This document shows positions 22,901-35,808 of a DNA stretch of 64,000 nucleotides, piece by piece. The position numbers were made by a program, and so were the translations under genes. The stretch's first letter is position 1. Every line of letters starts with the position of its first letter. This DNA is from Acanthacorydalis orientalis (Eukaryota; Arthropoda; Insecta; Megaloptera; Corydalidae), in contig CM068313.1 in the NCBI GenBank assembly GCA_034766995.1, positions 12,344,012 through 12,408,011 on the forward strand, given 5' to 3'. The notes beneath the pieces are model-generated. The model was not told the DNA's origin. It did not search any database and was given only the letters and a program-made list of their open reading frames with translations.

Positions 22901-25803
22901 TTCAATTAAAATATTTTGAATCATATTCATATCATAACAAATGGTTTTTTAAAGTTTAAAACAAAATAAACATAATTATTTTTAGAGTTTTCAATGAACT
23001 TTGGAGTCGAGAAGCACAAGCAAATTTATCACCTGGTTATCATGGTGCTTTAGCAATGCTTGATGTTGAAAAAGCAAATCTGTTAGGTTTAGTAGGAAGT
23101 TCAGCACCAGTAGAATCAAATGAACATATGGGAAAAAATCAAAGTCCTTTAGAACGTATGCAACACTTTTTAAGTGCTCTTCATGATTCTTGTTATCACC
23201 TTTTAGGTTCTGCTAGTTTATCTTTAGGAAGAGATTTGTATCAATTATCTGGATTAGGACCTGCAATTGTTGATAGTGTTCTTGCATGTTTAGAGGTATT
23301 TTTCATTTAATTAATATTACATATGAAACAATTTATAAATATTTCCTTTATCAGTTTAATTAATTTTCAATTTATTTTTAACATGTATATTTATTAAATT
23401 TCATCATTTGATAGTAAGTTGATAAATACCATTTTATATATATAAATTTTGAACATAAATAGCATTTGTTTTTATTCATTAAAATGTTATTTAATGTAAT
23501 CGTATTTCTAAATGTTTTATTAATGGATTTATTTTTGTTTTAGGATGTACCAGATTATAGATTAAGGTCGATTGTGAGAGTGTTTCTTAAACCTTTCATA
23601 TATTCTTGTCCTCCTGCCTTTTATGAAAGTGTTATTTTACCAATAGCAACTCACATGTTTCCATTTAGTAAGTTATTTATTTAATTAAAAAATTAATAAT
23701 TTATTAATCAAATAAATGTTTATAGTGGGAGCACGATTAATAGCAAAATGGCCAAAAATATCTCAAGATTGTGAAAATGTTTTCGAAGAAAGTAATGACA
23801 CACAGGAAGTTTTAGAAGATATTCTAATTCGTGCATTAACTAGAGAATATCTTGATGTTTTGAGAGTTGCTTTAGTTGGTGGTAGTTTACCAAATGAGAC
23901 AATGATGGAAATGGAAGAAGTTAGTATGGATGCTCCTGCTCCACCTTCAAGAAATACAGTTGCCAATGAAGTTATTTCTGATTTAGGAACTATGTTACTT
24001 AGGAATCATCAAACTTGTCTACCAGTCCTTGTGACTATATTAGGGTATGTATAAAAATCTAAAAAAAATATTTTAAATAAAATAAATTTTTGATAATAAT
24101 TTTAGTAACGAGTTTAAAACTAAAGGAATTTGTTTTTATGAATTTGCAGTGCAATTTCTTGCAATGATAGTAATGCTTCTTACAAAGCAACACAATTAGT
24201 GCCGCCAGTTGTTAAACAATTGGTTAGTGATAATTCACTGACATCAGAAATGGCTGCACATGTTATGGCATCAATTTTGCGAGCATTAGCATTGCATGGT
24301 CAACATCAAGCAAATCAAGGATCGTTATTATCATTTGGAGCTCAATTATATGAACTTCTTCGGCCTAATTTTCCAAGTGTTTTGAATGTCATGCAACAGA
24401 TCCCTGGAATCAGTTTAGTAGAATTGCAAAAACTTGATGAAAAAATTGCTGCTGGTGGAAGTAAAGGAAATAAAGTTGATAAAGCTAAAAAAGATCTGTT
24501 TAAAAAATTAACCAGCCCAGTAAGTTTCAGTTTATGTTCCTAAATATGTAATGTTTTTTGAATGTTTTAATTCAAAACAAATGATTATTGTAGGTTACTT
24601 GTATTAAATCATTTCATTCAACATTGTATATATATAAATAACAGTCCCTTGAAAAATTGAATGTTTATCATATTTATTTATGTAAATATGGTTTTCAGTA
24701 TGACTGAATAAGTCAAAGTAAAGATATTATTAAAGATGAATTTCTAAGTAATACCTGTTTTTAATTATTATTTTTGAAAGTAATTCTCTAATATTTATGC
24801 AATTTGTTTCTAAGTATATTTGTATATTTTATTATAGCTTTTTCATTCATTATATTCATATTTTATATTTACCTTTTTTGGTTGTAAAAAATATTTGTAT
24901 GTTATTATTAATTTCAAATTAACAAAAAAGTTTATATATTAAAATATAAGTATTGTAGGAATAATGCTAAATATGTATTAATAAATGATTTGAAAACCAC
25001 TGGCAACAGTATTTTTCACTGTTTCTTGCAAACACTTAAAAAACATACAAAAATGTATACATGTATTTCTTCATAAACTTGTTAATTTTCTCTTATTTCC
25101 AAAAATAAATGGATGAAAATATGGTAACTATTGGTAAACAATTATTATCGATGAACATGTTAAAGTAGATAAAAATATAAAAGAACATATACTTATGGAA
25201 ATGTTTCAAAATTTTAGAATATATTTAATTATATATGAATTGTAAGTACTTAAATAATTATTATTTTGAAAAATATTAAAATGAGTTAAAATGTCATGAC
25301 ATTTTTGAATCAATAATATTAATATACTAATCCAATTATATGTGTTAAATTATCAATGAATAATTTTAACAAGTTTTATATTAATTAAATTTGCTGAAAT
25401 TAATTATTAGGAGATTAATTTTTAATATTTTAAAAATCAAAATTGATTTGTTTGTGATTTTCTAATATTGGTTTTATTAATAACATGTTTAGGTATGTTT
25501 TAATGTGTTTCTGTATTAATGTTTAAAATTATATTAATAGTTTTAGATGTTAATATATATATATATATATATAAACACATACACAATTTGTTTTGAAACA
25601 AATTAGTGTAAATATTTTATTTTATTCTTATATAATTTAATACATAATAATCTTTACTTTTCTACTTTTTTCAGTTAATTGGGCGTAGTATTGGACAACT
25701 TTTCAGAAAAGAAGTGAAAATAGAAAATTTGCCTCAGTTAGTCTTGCCATTGCGCCCAAAAAACAATGAAGTGGACGAACCTAATTTAAATGTATTTTTC
25801 TAA
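19447..25803 (+). CDS. XPO5: Exportin-5 (RanGTP-dependent pre-miRNA export receptor)
   Basis: Twelve coding exons: 19447-19719, 20087-20308, 20463-20633, 20742-21035, 21212-21926, 21988-22265, 22473-22867, 22986-23295, 23544-23667, 23726-24044, 24150-24519, 25675-25803. The total is 1,199 aa with all phases consistent; human XPO5 is about 1,204 aa. The N-terminus matches the importin-beta/exportin family (RHFGLQLMEHTIKYRWN, DALSRVVVEMVKREWPQQWP, TELVLLVFLRLVEDV) and the rest is the expected HEAT-repeat solenoid. The protein carries pre-miRNA and other structured RNAs out of the nucleus with RanGTP (the Drosophila orthologue is Ranbp21). Introns are short except the last (1.15 kb). The start is the first in-frame ATG, MAGDVSALAAELARAVELT. 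No lesions seen. Confidence 0.96.
19868..19931. repeat. (TA)n followed by (GA)n in exportin-5 intron 1
   Basis: A TA array at 19868-19912 runs directly into a pure GA run at 19914-19931. Confidence 0.9.
24520..25674. other. Last intron of exportin-5
   Basis: 1,155 bp of AT-rich non-coding sequence with a short TA tract at 25553-25574. Nothing else recognised. Confidence 0.7.
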
Positions 25804-26789
25804 CAATCATCAGAGTTTTTCAATATTATCCACAGTAACTTGTTGATAATATTCAACTTCGAGTACTTTGTAATTATTATGTTTTATGTTTCGACTTTGA
25901 AAATGGAATCAAAATCGTCAGTGGACTAATATAAAAACAAACTTTTCTATTATGAAGAACTGAATATAAAATGAAAATTTTAATATCATTTGTATTATAT
26001 TTGTTTTATTCATACAAAGGTGCATATTGAACATTCCAGTATGAAATAATTTAATAAAAATTAGATATCAACAGATTTGAACAAAAAGTGGCATATTGTA
26101 ATTTGTATAATTCGTAAAATATTTGTTTATATATAAAAGTATAAATATTATTTATAGACATTTTGTTGAAATGTCAGTGACATCACTGAAAATTTTGTAA
26201 TATGTATATTTGTAATAATTTGGCTGCATTTGAAATATTTGACAATATTAATTAAATCAGCATGTATAACTCAGACAGTAGTGTTTTTTTTTTATTATTA
26301 AATGCTGTTTAATACTCCTTTCTGTTTATTTTTTACACTAATTCATTAAATACATTTTTTTCATGATAAATGTTTTTTTGACATTTTTCAATCTTACATT
26401 AATGTTTTAACTGTGATAAATGTGTATTCAATTATTTTAATTTTTACCTTTAATTGCAAATTAAAGTTAGTATAATATTACAATTACAATAAATGAATAC
26501 TTTTAATAACTGTTAAAAAAACAGCAAAAAGTGGCATAATTTGGTTTCATTCTAAATATAAAATTATGTGTTTTAAAATATATGCAATTGACTAAACTTT
26601 ACTAAAAAATTCCTACTGTGTCTGTAATTACACACACATTACATGTGTAAAAAATGAATTTATTTTAAAATAAGCTTATCATATTTTTTTCATTTGGTGA
26701 CAATTAGTATCATAGTTCTATTTTTTTTTTAAAAAAAAATAAACATTAAATACGAAGTCGGTAAAACAGAATACAACAAAGAATATTAT
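25804..26789. other. Exportin-5 3' UTR and RpL39 upstream region
   Basis: No coding sequence. A T-run/A-run inverted repeat lies at about 26722-26740, just upstream of the RpL39 start region. Confidence 0.5.
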
Positions 26790-26796
26790 CCTTCCG
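26790..26796 (+). promoter_or_regulatory. Candidate 5' TOP transcription start of RpL39
   Basis: The pyrimidine run CCTTCC lies 30 nt before the ATG, as expected for a TOP-type ribosomal protein mRNA leader, but the exact start is inferred. Confidence 0.35.
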
Positions 26797-26819
26797 TGGT
26801 AGAAGACAATCAGATCAGA

Positions 26820-27312
26820 ATGGTAAGTATTTGTAAGAGTTTTATCATTAATTATCATCTTAATCGGCGGAAGATGGTTGTTATTTTCAATATAATAGAT
26901 TATACTTTATGTGCTATTAATTAGCCTAGTAGACAAAATTAAATATTAATATTGTTATAAGTAGATTATAATATGTAACCTTTTTTGTTACAGTCTGCCC
27001 ACAAAACATTTATTATTAAACGTAAGCTTGCAAAAAAGCTGAAACAAAATAGACCGATCCCACAATGGGTACGAATGCGAACTGGCAATACAATTAGGTA
27101 AGAACATTTTTATTTATGTACTAAGAGTAATTACTAAAATTAATATCTACAACGAATTGTACTTGTGTTGTCATTTTGTAGGTATTTATGAAATCTCATT
27201 ATAAAGTATATACGTTTGTTGATACTGTGGGTATTGAATTAAAATTATCCTCTTTTTTTACAGATACAACGCTAAGAGACGTCATTGGCGCCGTACAAAG
27301 TTGAAGTTGTAA
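26820..27312 (+). CDS. RpL39: 60S ribosomal protein L39 (eL39)
   Basis: Three coding exons: 26820-26822 (the ATG only, followed at once by a GTAAGT donor), 26994-27097 and 27264-27312, giving 51 aa, the standard family length. The protein starts [20 protein letters not shown] and ends [11 protein letters not shown], matching eL39 along its full length. It is a small basic protein lining the nascent-peptide exit tunnel of the large ribosomal subunit. An AATAAA poly(A) signal sits at 27350-27355. It is easily missed by ORF finders because of its size and the start codon isolated in its own exon. Confidence 0.97.
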
Positions 27313-27828
27313 ACATGTTATAAATTGTCTGTACAACAAAATGTAATTTAATAAAGTTTCTCATTTTTTATTGAGTTGTACATATTATTCTTGTCTTATC
27401 TATGAACCTTATAATAAAATTAGTTCTAAGTTAATATTCAAATGCGAGTGAGAGCATATATTGTCTTGCATATGAGTATGTGAACATTATATATGTATGC
27501 ATATACACATTACATGTGATGTGAATTAAGTGTAAAGTAAAAAATGTTTTTAGGTGTGGTGAATTGCTTAAATGTAAGAAGTTATGAAATATATACAAAA
27601 AGTGCTCTCTGAAAATAAGTACTAAGAACATTTTATAGATATACATACATATATATAAATAAATATATATATATATATAATATGAAATTTTGTTTAAAAG
27701 TATGAATCATTCTAGTTTTTAAATATATAACAAAAATTCTGTTAAATTTTTGGTAAATTGACAATTATTGTAGGGTTTGTATTTCCCAAAAGTTTATCAT
27801 TACATCTGTTAAATGTTTTTTTATAAAA
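27313..27828. other. RpL39 to ZAD-ZnF spacer
   Basis: AT-rich, with a short TA run near 27650-27680. It holds the RpL39 3' UTR and the upstream region of the zinc-finger gene. The minus-strand frame at 27431-27646 has no recognisable content. Confidence 0.5.
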
Positions 27829-29281
27829 ATGTCATTTTTGTTGAAAATGTCCCTTAGTTTAAAATATACTGATTTTCCTGATATTTGTCGAATTTGTTTA
27901 CTAAAAAAAGACAAAATGTTTGCGTTGCATACTTCAAATATTATTGAAATGTTACAAATGTGTACAAAAATTAAGGTTATTTTCGGTTTGCTTGATAACT
28001 AAAAAGAAAGATATGTTTAAATTAAATGAATGTTTTAATTTGTAGATTTCTCCAAATGATGGTTTACCGACCCAAATATGCTCAACTTGCAAATCAAGGT
28101 TTACAAAATTTTTGGTGTTTAAAAAGTTTTGTGAAAATTCTGATAAAATACTTCATAAAATATTAAATAACATAAAAAAGGATTTATCAACAACAGAATC
28201 TCTGTTTAATATAAAAGATACATTAAATCCTTTAAAAGATGTATCTTCTTCTGAATTAATTTCTTATAATGATGCCATATCTGATACTTCACTTAAATCA
28301 GAAGATGATCGTTTGAGTGATTATTCAGAAAATGTAAGTTCAGAAAACTTTTTCCTTAGTAAACAAAAGCAAAATTCCATTGAAATTAATAAAAATCAAA
28401 CATATTCATGTGGGGTATGTAAGAAAAATTTTGATAATGTCATGTCTTTGTGGAGTCATGAAAGAATACATGAGCAAGAAAGTAATAAACAAATTTTAGA
28501 AGATTATGATGCAGACCCAGTGTCTTGTGAAGTTTGTAAAAAAATTTATAAAAATAAAAAACAATTAGATCGTCATATGCATACTCACAAAGAAAGAACT
28601 CATAAATGCCAGGTGTGTGGTAAATGTTTTATAGGAAAAAGTCGATTGGATAGACACCTTATAGTACACAAACCAAAAGAAGAAAAAATGCCATGTCTTT
28701 TTTGTGATAAAACTTTTGCTTATGAAGTTAACCTTCGTCAACATCATAAAAAATATCATGAAGGTGAATTAAAACGAATAGTATGTACTGTATGTGGTAA
28801 AGACTTTGTTAATATTAAAACACACCTGAAAACTCATACAAAAGATCCAAATATCAAACCTTATAAGTGTTCTCAGTGTCCAAAAGCATTTCAGTTGAAT
28901 TCAACATTACTTAAACATATACTTATGAAACATAATGAAAACCCTCCTTCGGCTACTAAACTCTGTAATATTTGTGGAAAATGTTGTTTTACAACAGGTG
29001 AATTACGTAGTCACATGCTTGTGCATACAGACATTCGTTCTTTTGCATGTAATTTATGTGATAAAAAATTCAAATTGAAAAGTGCCCTGAACTTTCATTT
29101 CAGAACACACACAGGTAATCGACCTCATACATGTAGTATTTGCTCAAAGAGTTTTTATGCTTCAACAACATTAAAACGACATATGTTTATTCATACAGGA
29201 GAAAGACCATTTAAATGTAATGTTTGTGAAAAAGCATTTAGACAACGATCTACTCTTAAAGTCCATATGAAAATACACTAG
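27829..29281 (+). CDS. ZAD-domain C2H2 zinc-finger transcription factor
   Basis: Two exons, 27829-27975 and 28046-29281 (460 aa). The N-terminal ZAD, the arthropod zinc-finger-associated dimerisation domain, is split by the 70-bp intron. Its zinc ligands are C20 and C23 (DICRICL) and C61 and C64 (CSTCKS). After an acidic serine-rich linker, residues about 171-460 hold ten C2H2 fingers ending at the stop codon. Finger 5 (CTVCGKDFVNIKTHLKTHTK) is short, and finger 7 has an unusual CGKCC. The linkers of the last fingers approach the TGERPF consensus, suggesting sequence-specific DNA binding. The start is the first ATG; M7 at 27847 is an alternative. ZAD-ZnF genes are a large fast-evolving insect family, so orthology cannot be assigned. 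Confidence 0.92.
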
Positions 29282-29846
29282 TTTTATATTTTAATAGAAA
29301 AAAACTATCTTAATTGTATATACATGATACCAAAGAGTTTTTAAAGATTATGTAATTAAATTTTATTATATAATATAATTGAATTTAAATATTAAGTAGT
29401 GTTATTTTATCCTTTTGTTTTATGTTAAATAATAATATACTTTTATGAATATAATGTATGGTTTTAAAAATGGATACAATTTTTAAATATGTTTTATTAA
29501 CAGAGCTGTATTAAATAAAGCTGAACATATAACTGATACATTATATAAAAAGAGAAAACTAAATTCAAGTTTTGCTACCATAGATAAAGTATCTCCTGCT
29601 ACAGAGTCTCTATCTGTGGCTAATGTGTATAGATTAGACCGTTCTGATCACATAATTTGACAGCTTTTCATCGAAGTTTACAACTTATTGTTTAGTGGTG
29701 TAATTTATTAAAAAATATGTAATATTTCATTAGTATTATATAAATATAATTTTTTTTATGAATATTTGAATAAGAAAACGTACTTTTAAAAATGTATTTT
29801 TTATGTTACGTGCGTTTTAGAAATTAAGTAATTTTATTCAATAAAA
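29282..29846. other. Spacer between ZAD-ZnF and MED25, containing a coding-looking exon
   Basis: The 3' UTR of the zinc-finger gene and the upstream region of MED25. The only coding-like part is 29504-29660. Confidence 0.5.
29504..29660 (+). CDS. Candidate alternative terminal exon, product unknown
   Basis: A good 3' splice site (pyrimidine-rich tract, CAG at 29501-29503) precedes an open frame that runs 52 codons to TGA at 29658-29660. The peptide contains VLNKAEHITDTLYKKRKLN and ends VANVYRLDRSDHII. If the acceptor is the next AG (29504-29505), the exon starts in the frame a phase-1 donor needs. The zinc-finger exon contains a plausible phase-1 donor ACACAG/GTAATC near 29114. That splice would drop the last two fingers and add this tail. 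I do not recognise the peptide. It could also belong to an unseen gene or be chance. Confidence 0.3.
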
Positions 29847-32800
29847 ATGGTGTTAAATACTGATTTGTTTATACAAGCAGACGTTGTTTTCGTAATTGAA
29901 GGCACTGCTATAAACGGTGCTTATTTCCATGAAATAAAATCCAATTATATTATTCCAGCGCTGGAGTAAGTGTTTAACCTATATATCTTGTTACAATTTA
30001 CTTATTATTTTTCTGTTAGGTTTTTCAGTCAAGGTGCTGTCGATGATAGAGATTATGGTTGTGAAAGTACTAGTTCTTTATATGGTATTGTGTTATATAG
30101 AGCTGCAGATTGTTTACCTAGCCCCAGCTGTGACACTTTTGGACCATATACAAATGCATCACGTTTACTTAGTGTGATTGAAAAATTAGAGTATGGATTG
30201 TTCTTTTAAATTATGATTGTAATATAATTTTTTTATAATTTTTTTAAATATTTCTGTAATTCATTTTATATTTGTATAAGTTTGTAGTATTATAAAATAT
30301 ATATAGATAATAGTTCAAATAATGTTGAAAAATAATTTTAAATATTTTTTAATCAGTTTGGTAGGTGGTAAAGGGGAATCATATGCAAATATAGCTGAAG
30401 GATTAGCAACAGGATTACAATGTCTTGATGAATTAGGACAAAAAAGGGAAGCTGGTGCACCTACGCAACGTCATTGTGTTCTTGTATGTAGTTCTCCTCC
30501 ATATCTAATGCCTGTTATGGAAACTCATACTTTTTCAGGAAAAACAGCTGAGCAACTGGCAGGAATTTTACAAGAGGTATGAATTTATATTATTTTTTAA
30601 ATTATGGGTATATTTATTTTAAAAAGTAGTTTGTTTAATATTTAATAGATATGAGATTTCTAGATTGTAGTACATTATTTATATAAACTCGTTTTATTGA
30701 TAAACTGTTATAAATTTTGAAAAAAAAACTATTAAAATTTACAATATCAACGAATATAATTTTTGTGTGACAAATATTTCTAAGTATATTATTTTTTCAT
30801 TTTAATTCTATTTATATTTTATTGGATGATGACCAAAAATGAACGGATATTTGAACTGGGTTTGAGGTACCAAACAAGTTTGGTGTAACCTTGCTCTTTA
30901 TGTTAAAAATCCAAGTACTGACCAGATTTTAAAGTAATATTGATTTATGTTTTATTATATTTGTATTATATAATATATATTTGTGTTTTTAAAAATATTT
31001 TATACATGTATATACATGAATATATTTTTTTAGAAAGCAATAAATCTATCAATTATCTCTCCAAGAAAAATACCAGCATTATTTAAATTATATGAAAAAG
31101 CTGGAGGAGATTTGTCATCATTTCAAAATAAAAATTATGCAAAAGATCCCCGGCATCTTGTTCTGCTAAAGGGTTTTAGGTAAAGTTTATAGTAAATTCG
31201 ATAATATCAAATAGTATAATTTTGTAGCATTTGTAAAAGTATTGTAGTCATATATTTAATTTGATACTTTCAGTTTAAAAGAACATGATATTAGCCCACC
31301 AACAGGATCTGTTGGTGCTGCACCTAACCAACATGTACAAACTAATATGCCTCCATCATCTATGCCTAGTCCTTTACCAACAAGTGATAGTTCTATGGTT
31401 GCTGGAGCCCCACAACCAGTGCAAACGATAATGAATCAAACACCTGTACCAAATGTTGTTTTTCGTGGAAATCAAAATCAGTCAGGTATGTGTTAAGATA
31501 TTTATTAAGTTATGCCAAGTTTTTTTGGATTTTATTAAATAGAATGAACATGTCTATTCAACTTTAAATATCATCTAAGACTGATAAATTCTAAATAATT
31601 TGATAAACAATATTTTGGAGTGTTAAATGATAAAATAATGAATAAAATAGTACGTATATTGATTAAAACTTATACACACATTTTATTTTACTATGAAGGT
31701 ATACCACTACAAAATCCACCTCAACATCAAATACCAATGAATGCTGGAATGGTTGCAAGTAGAGGTATAGCACCAGGTGGACAATTCCCTACTCAACAGA
31801 TGCCAGGCCCACCAGGATACCATCAAACTCCCGCTGGTGTTCCTTTAGGTCCAAGACCACAACAACGCTGGCCAATGATGCCACCACAGCCTCAACAAAG
31901 ATCAACAGTACCATATCAGAATGCAACAGGGACTCAGAGTGCTCTTATTGCCCAGTTGACACAGCCACCAAGTGCTCCAGGTGGTTCAGGAACAGTCAAT
32001 CAGTTTTGTCAAAGATTGGATGGTAAGTGATAACATATTTATTTAAGTAGTTTAAATCAATGAAAAATACAGAAATTAAAAAATAATAAAAATACTTTCA
32101 TTACAAAAGTATTTTTATAGGTAGATTACAATACAAAATGATCATTTATTTTGGTATTGCAATTTTAGGTTCAAATATACAATTAAATCCACAACAAGCA
32201 GCTCTTCGAATGCAATTAATCAATACTAGTCAAGCTGGAGGTGTTCAAACATCTTTATCACAAAATATGCCATCAGTACAACCACTTGTTCAGTCACAAC
32301 AAAATGTAAATAACACTCAGGGTATACCTCAAGGGACATCAACTGGTGGTCCTGTTGGTACTATACAAGCAAACAGTCAACCTGGGCAACAGGTTGGAAC
32401 AGCAAGAGAAAGGCATACAATATGGAGCGGTGTTCTTGAATGGATTGAAAAAGCTGCAAAGAATCCAAATGATCAAGAGAAAGTAAAAAGGCTTGTGCCA
32501 TGCTCAGTTTCAGCAAATTCTAAAGATGGTGAACCTGAATTGTAAGTATTTCAATATTCAAAAAATAAGTAATTGTTTTTAGATTTTATTTGAAAATGGT
32601 TAATAATTTTTGTAAAAAATTAAACCAAAGTTAGCAATTGTTTAAGAGTTAATTTACAAATTGATAAAAAATATGCTTGATTTGAATTTTATGTTCATAT
32701 AAAGATTAAAAAAAATAATAAATAAATTATTGTAGAAAAGCAGATGCATGGCCTCATAAATTGATAATGCAACTTATGCCAAAACAATTAATTGGAAACA

Positions 32801-34452
32801 TTGGTGGAACATATTTGAAACAATCCAAATCTGTATTATTTCATCCACAAACATGTGAAGCACTTGAGTCTCTTACAAAAGTGATGAGCTCTGGGTTTGT
32901 AAGTATTTCTATTAAATAATAATAAGTATTTTGAAGGTTTTAATGATGTATTTTTAGGCTGGTTGTGTTCATTTTACAAGTCCAGCACCGACTAACTGTG
33001 ATATTAAAGTTTTAATACTTTTATATACGGCAGAAAAGCGGGCATATTTAGGGTTTATTCCTAATGACCAAGCTGCTTTTGTTGACCGTTTAAGAAAAGT
33101 TATACAGCAACAAAAATGTAATCAGATGCTACGTCAAGGACAGGTAATTTTTAAAACACTGTAAAATCACTTTGTGATTATTTTAGATTGTCTATAATAT
33201 TGTTTATTGAAATGTTACTTAAATATTTATTTTAAAGTTATAAAACTTTTATATAAACATTATTTATAGAGTCAAGTTGGTGCTGGTACAGCTCAAATAA
33301 ATCCTCCTGGACAGCCTGTAGCTGGTCAACAAGGTAATAATTCTGGAACAACAGGAGCTGCGGGTAGTCCTGTAACTTCTCAAGCAATGGGTGCTGCAGG
33401 GCAACAAGGTGGAATGATGATGGCTCAAGCCGGGGCTAATATGGTTGTTCCGAATTCAACTGCACAGCAAACTCAACAACAAAATCCTGGACTTATAGGA
33501 ACACAAACTAATCAAGCTGGACCAAGAATGACTCTTCAGGTATGAACATGTAAGATGACAGTTTAGAAAAAATTTGGTAATAGGTATTCATGTTTAGAGT
33601 ATGCAACAACAAGCAAATACAGCACAAGTTCAATCAAATGTTGGAGGAATGCGTGCTCAACAACCAGGAGGAATGATGGGTGGACCACAACAGCAAAGAC
33701 CTCCTTTTGATCATATAGAAGCAGCACGACAACAAAATTTAGAAAAGATTATGCAATTAAAACAGACTTTAGAGCAGGCTCAACAACAAGAAGCACAATA
33801 TAAAAGTCAGTTAGAAATTATGAGCCATATGAAAACACAGCAGATACAAGAAGCTTTACAAATGGCTCAACAACAAGAAATTCAATACAAACAACAAATG
33901 GAAGTAAGTTTATTAAAACAAAAAACAGTATATAACTCAGTATGAAACAGTTTGTACTATTATATATTTTTTAATGAGTAACTATAAATATCAATTACAG
34001 CAAGAACAACAAAAACAATTAAGAGCACAGTTGCAACAAATGCAGCAACAACAACAAAGAGGACAGATGCCATCTCAAGTATCACAAGCTGGAAATGTTG
34101 GTGTACAACAGGGACAAAGACTTATGCGCCCAGCACCTGGACCTGGTCCTGTGCTCTCTAATAATCCTGGTCTTAGACATCTTTTACAACAAGTATGTCG
34201 ATCAAGTAATTCTGTTTATTATTTAAAAAATTTAATGTTTAAAAAATATTGTGCTTTTTTTCTCTTATATTTATGAATTCAATATTTTATTTCATAACAC
34301 TTTAGAAAAAATCTTGTTTTTAGCAACCACAGTACAGACAACAATTAATGGGAATGCAACAAATGGCAGGTGCTGGTCCAAGACAACCACAAATGAATCA
34401 ACAATTAAATAATCAAAAATTTGATGATTCATCAACTTTTGATTATATGTAA
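29847..34452 (+). CDS. MED25: Mediator complex subunit 25
   Basis: Thirteen coding exons: 29847-29965, 30020-30190, 30357-30576, 31034-31179, 31274-31485, 31699-32022, 32169-32541, 32736-32898, 32958-33143, 33270-33539, 33598-33903, 34001-34192, 34324-34452. The total is 936 aa, phases consistent. The N-terminal von Willebrand A domain anchors the subunit to Mediator: [66 protein letters not shown] proline/glutamine-rich linker follows. The activator-interacting ACID/PTOV domain spans about residues 480-640 ([49 protein letters not shown]). The tail is strongly Gln-rich with coiled-coil character, ending DDSSTFDYM. Human MED25 is 747 aa, so the fly-type Gln-rich expansion accounts for the extra length. 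It couples transcription factors to RNA polymerase II. Confidence 0.95.
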
Positions 34453-34540
34453 CTGATAATAAATTTTCTATATGTAATTTTGTATAAATTAGTAAATAAA
34501 TTGATTATATCAAAAGTATGAAACGTGATAGATTGTAATA

Positions 34541-34575
<35 letters not shown>

Positions 34576-35808
34576 GTGTATGTGAGAATGTATATATATA
34601 TATATTCACCTTTTTTATAAAATATAATTCAATCATCAAAATAGTTGCCTTTGCTTTCTATGATCTGCCATTTCTTAGGTAAGTTTTATATTTCCTTGTG
34701 ACAAAAAGGCACAAAAGACATGTTTTAGCATTTATGAAAAATAAATTTAGGTTTAAGAACAATTGAGCTATTAATCGACAGATTAATTACTTTGTTGATA
34801 AAAGTAAATTATTAATAAATAAATTCAGTTCTTCTCTTATGTATATACAAAAATTCTTTAAATCTATTAAAACTTTTCAAATAAATACCCACTGAGAAAA
34901 TAAGATGTCTATAAATGTAAATGATTACATCTTAATTTTTGAATAAAATTTAAATTATAAACACCTACAATTTGAAACAATTTATTAATATACTTTTCAT
35001 ACATAAAAAAATGTTTAAAAACAAAAAAAAGTATTACATAAAAATATAAATTGACTTATTAAAAATTTACTGTATTAAATTTTAGTTCATTCAAAAGCTA
35101 TCATAGATGAAAATTCAAATAAGCATTAACAAAAAATTAAAGTCCTTTTGAAAATAAAAGAAATGGAAAAATCCCCATACAAATGTCATCAATTTTAAGT
35201 AAAACAACTTTATTTTTGATTATAAATAGTTTATATATTAATTTATTTAAATTCAAAAATGCAGAATTACTCTCTTATGGTAAATTTAAATATTTTCATT
35301 TGACTTATGTATTATATTTGCTCAAAAAATCTTTATTAGATTTTTAAAATTTATAAAAAAATATAAGTACTATTAAATATATTTGGACTAATAAATGTTT
35401 TAAAATTTAGTAATTGAATTTTGTACTGTAGCATTAAAATTTTTGAAAATGTTTTACTTTATAATTACTATTCAAATATATGACTTTCAAATCAACTATT
35501 TAAATGATGCTATACACTTTTAATTACACAATTGAAGATGTCGAATTTCTTATATAATATTTAAAACAGAACTTTCAATAACTGTTTGCTTCTTTAAAAT
35601 TCCTTTTAATTTGTATAAATAAAATTTCTGTATTAATTTTATTCAAATATGTATTTGTCATTTAAACTGTTAGTATTTACAATAAGAACAGTTAAAGACA
35701 GCATGTATTTAGAAATCACAAAATATATTTTTATATTACTATCTTTATTAGAATAGGATTAGTTAGTGTACTTATAATTTGTGTTGAATATATACACAAT
35801 AAAGCCAT
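34453..35808. other. Tail-to-tail spacer between MED25 and CHMP2A
   Basis: AT-rich 3' UTR sequence of both genes. A TA tract lies at 34540-34574 with a second short one near 34592-34604. No coding sequence seen. Confidence 0.55.

Noticed and set aside
28565..28759. Minus-strand frame opposite the zinc-finger array, and frames opposite exportin-5 and CHMP2A
   Set aside because: Antisense shadows of well-supported coding exons.
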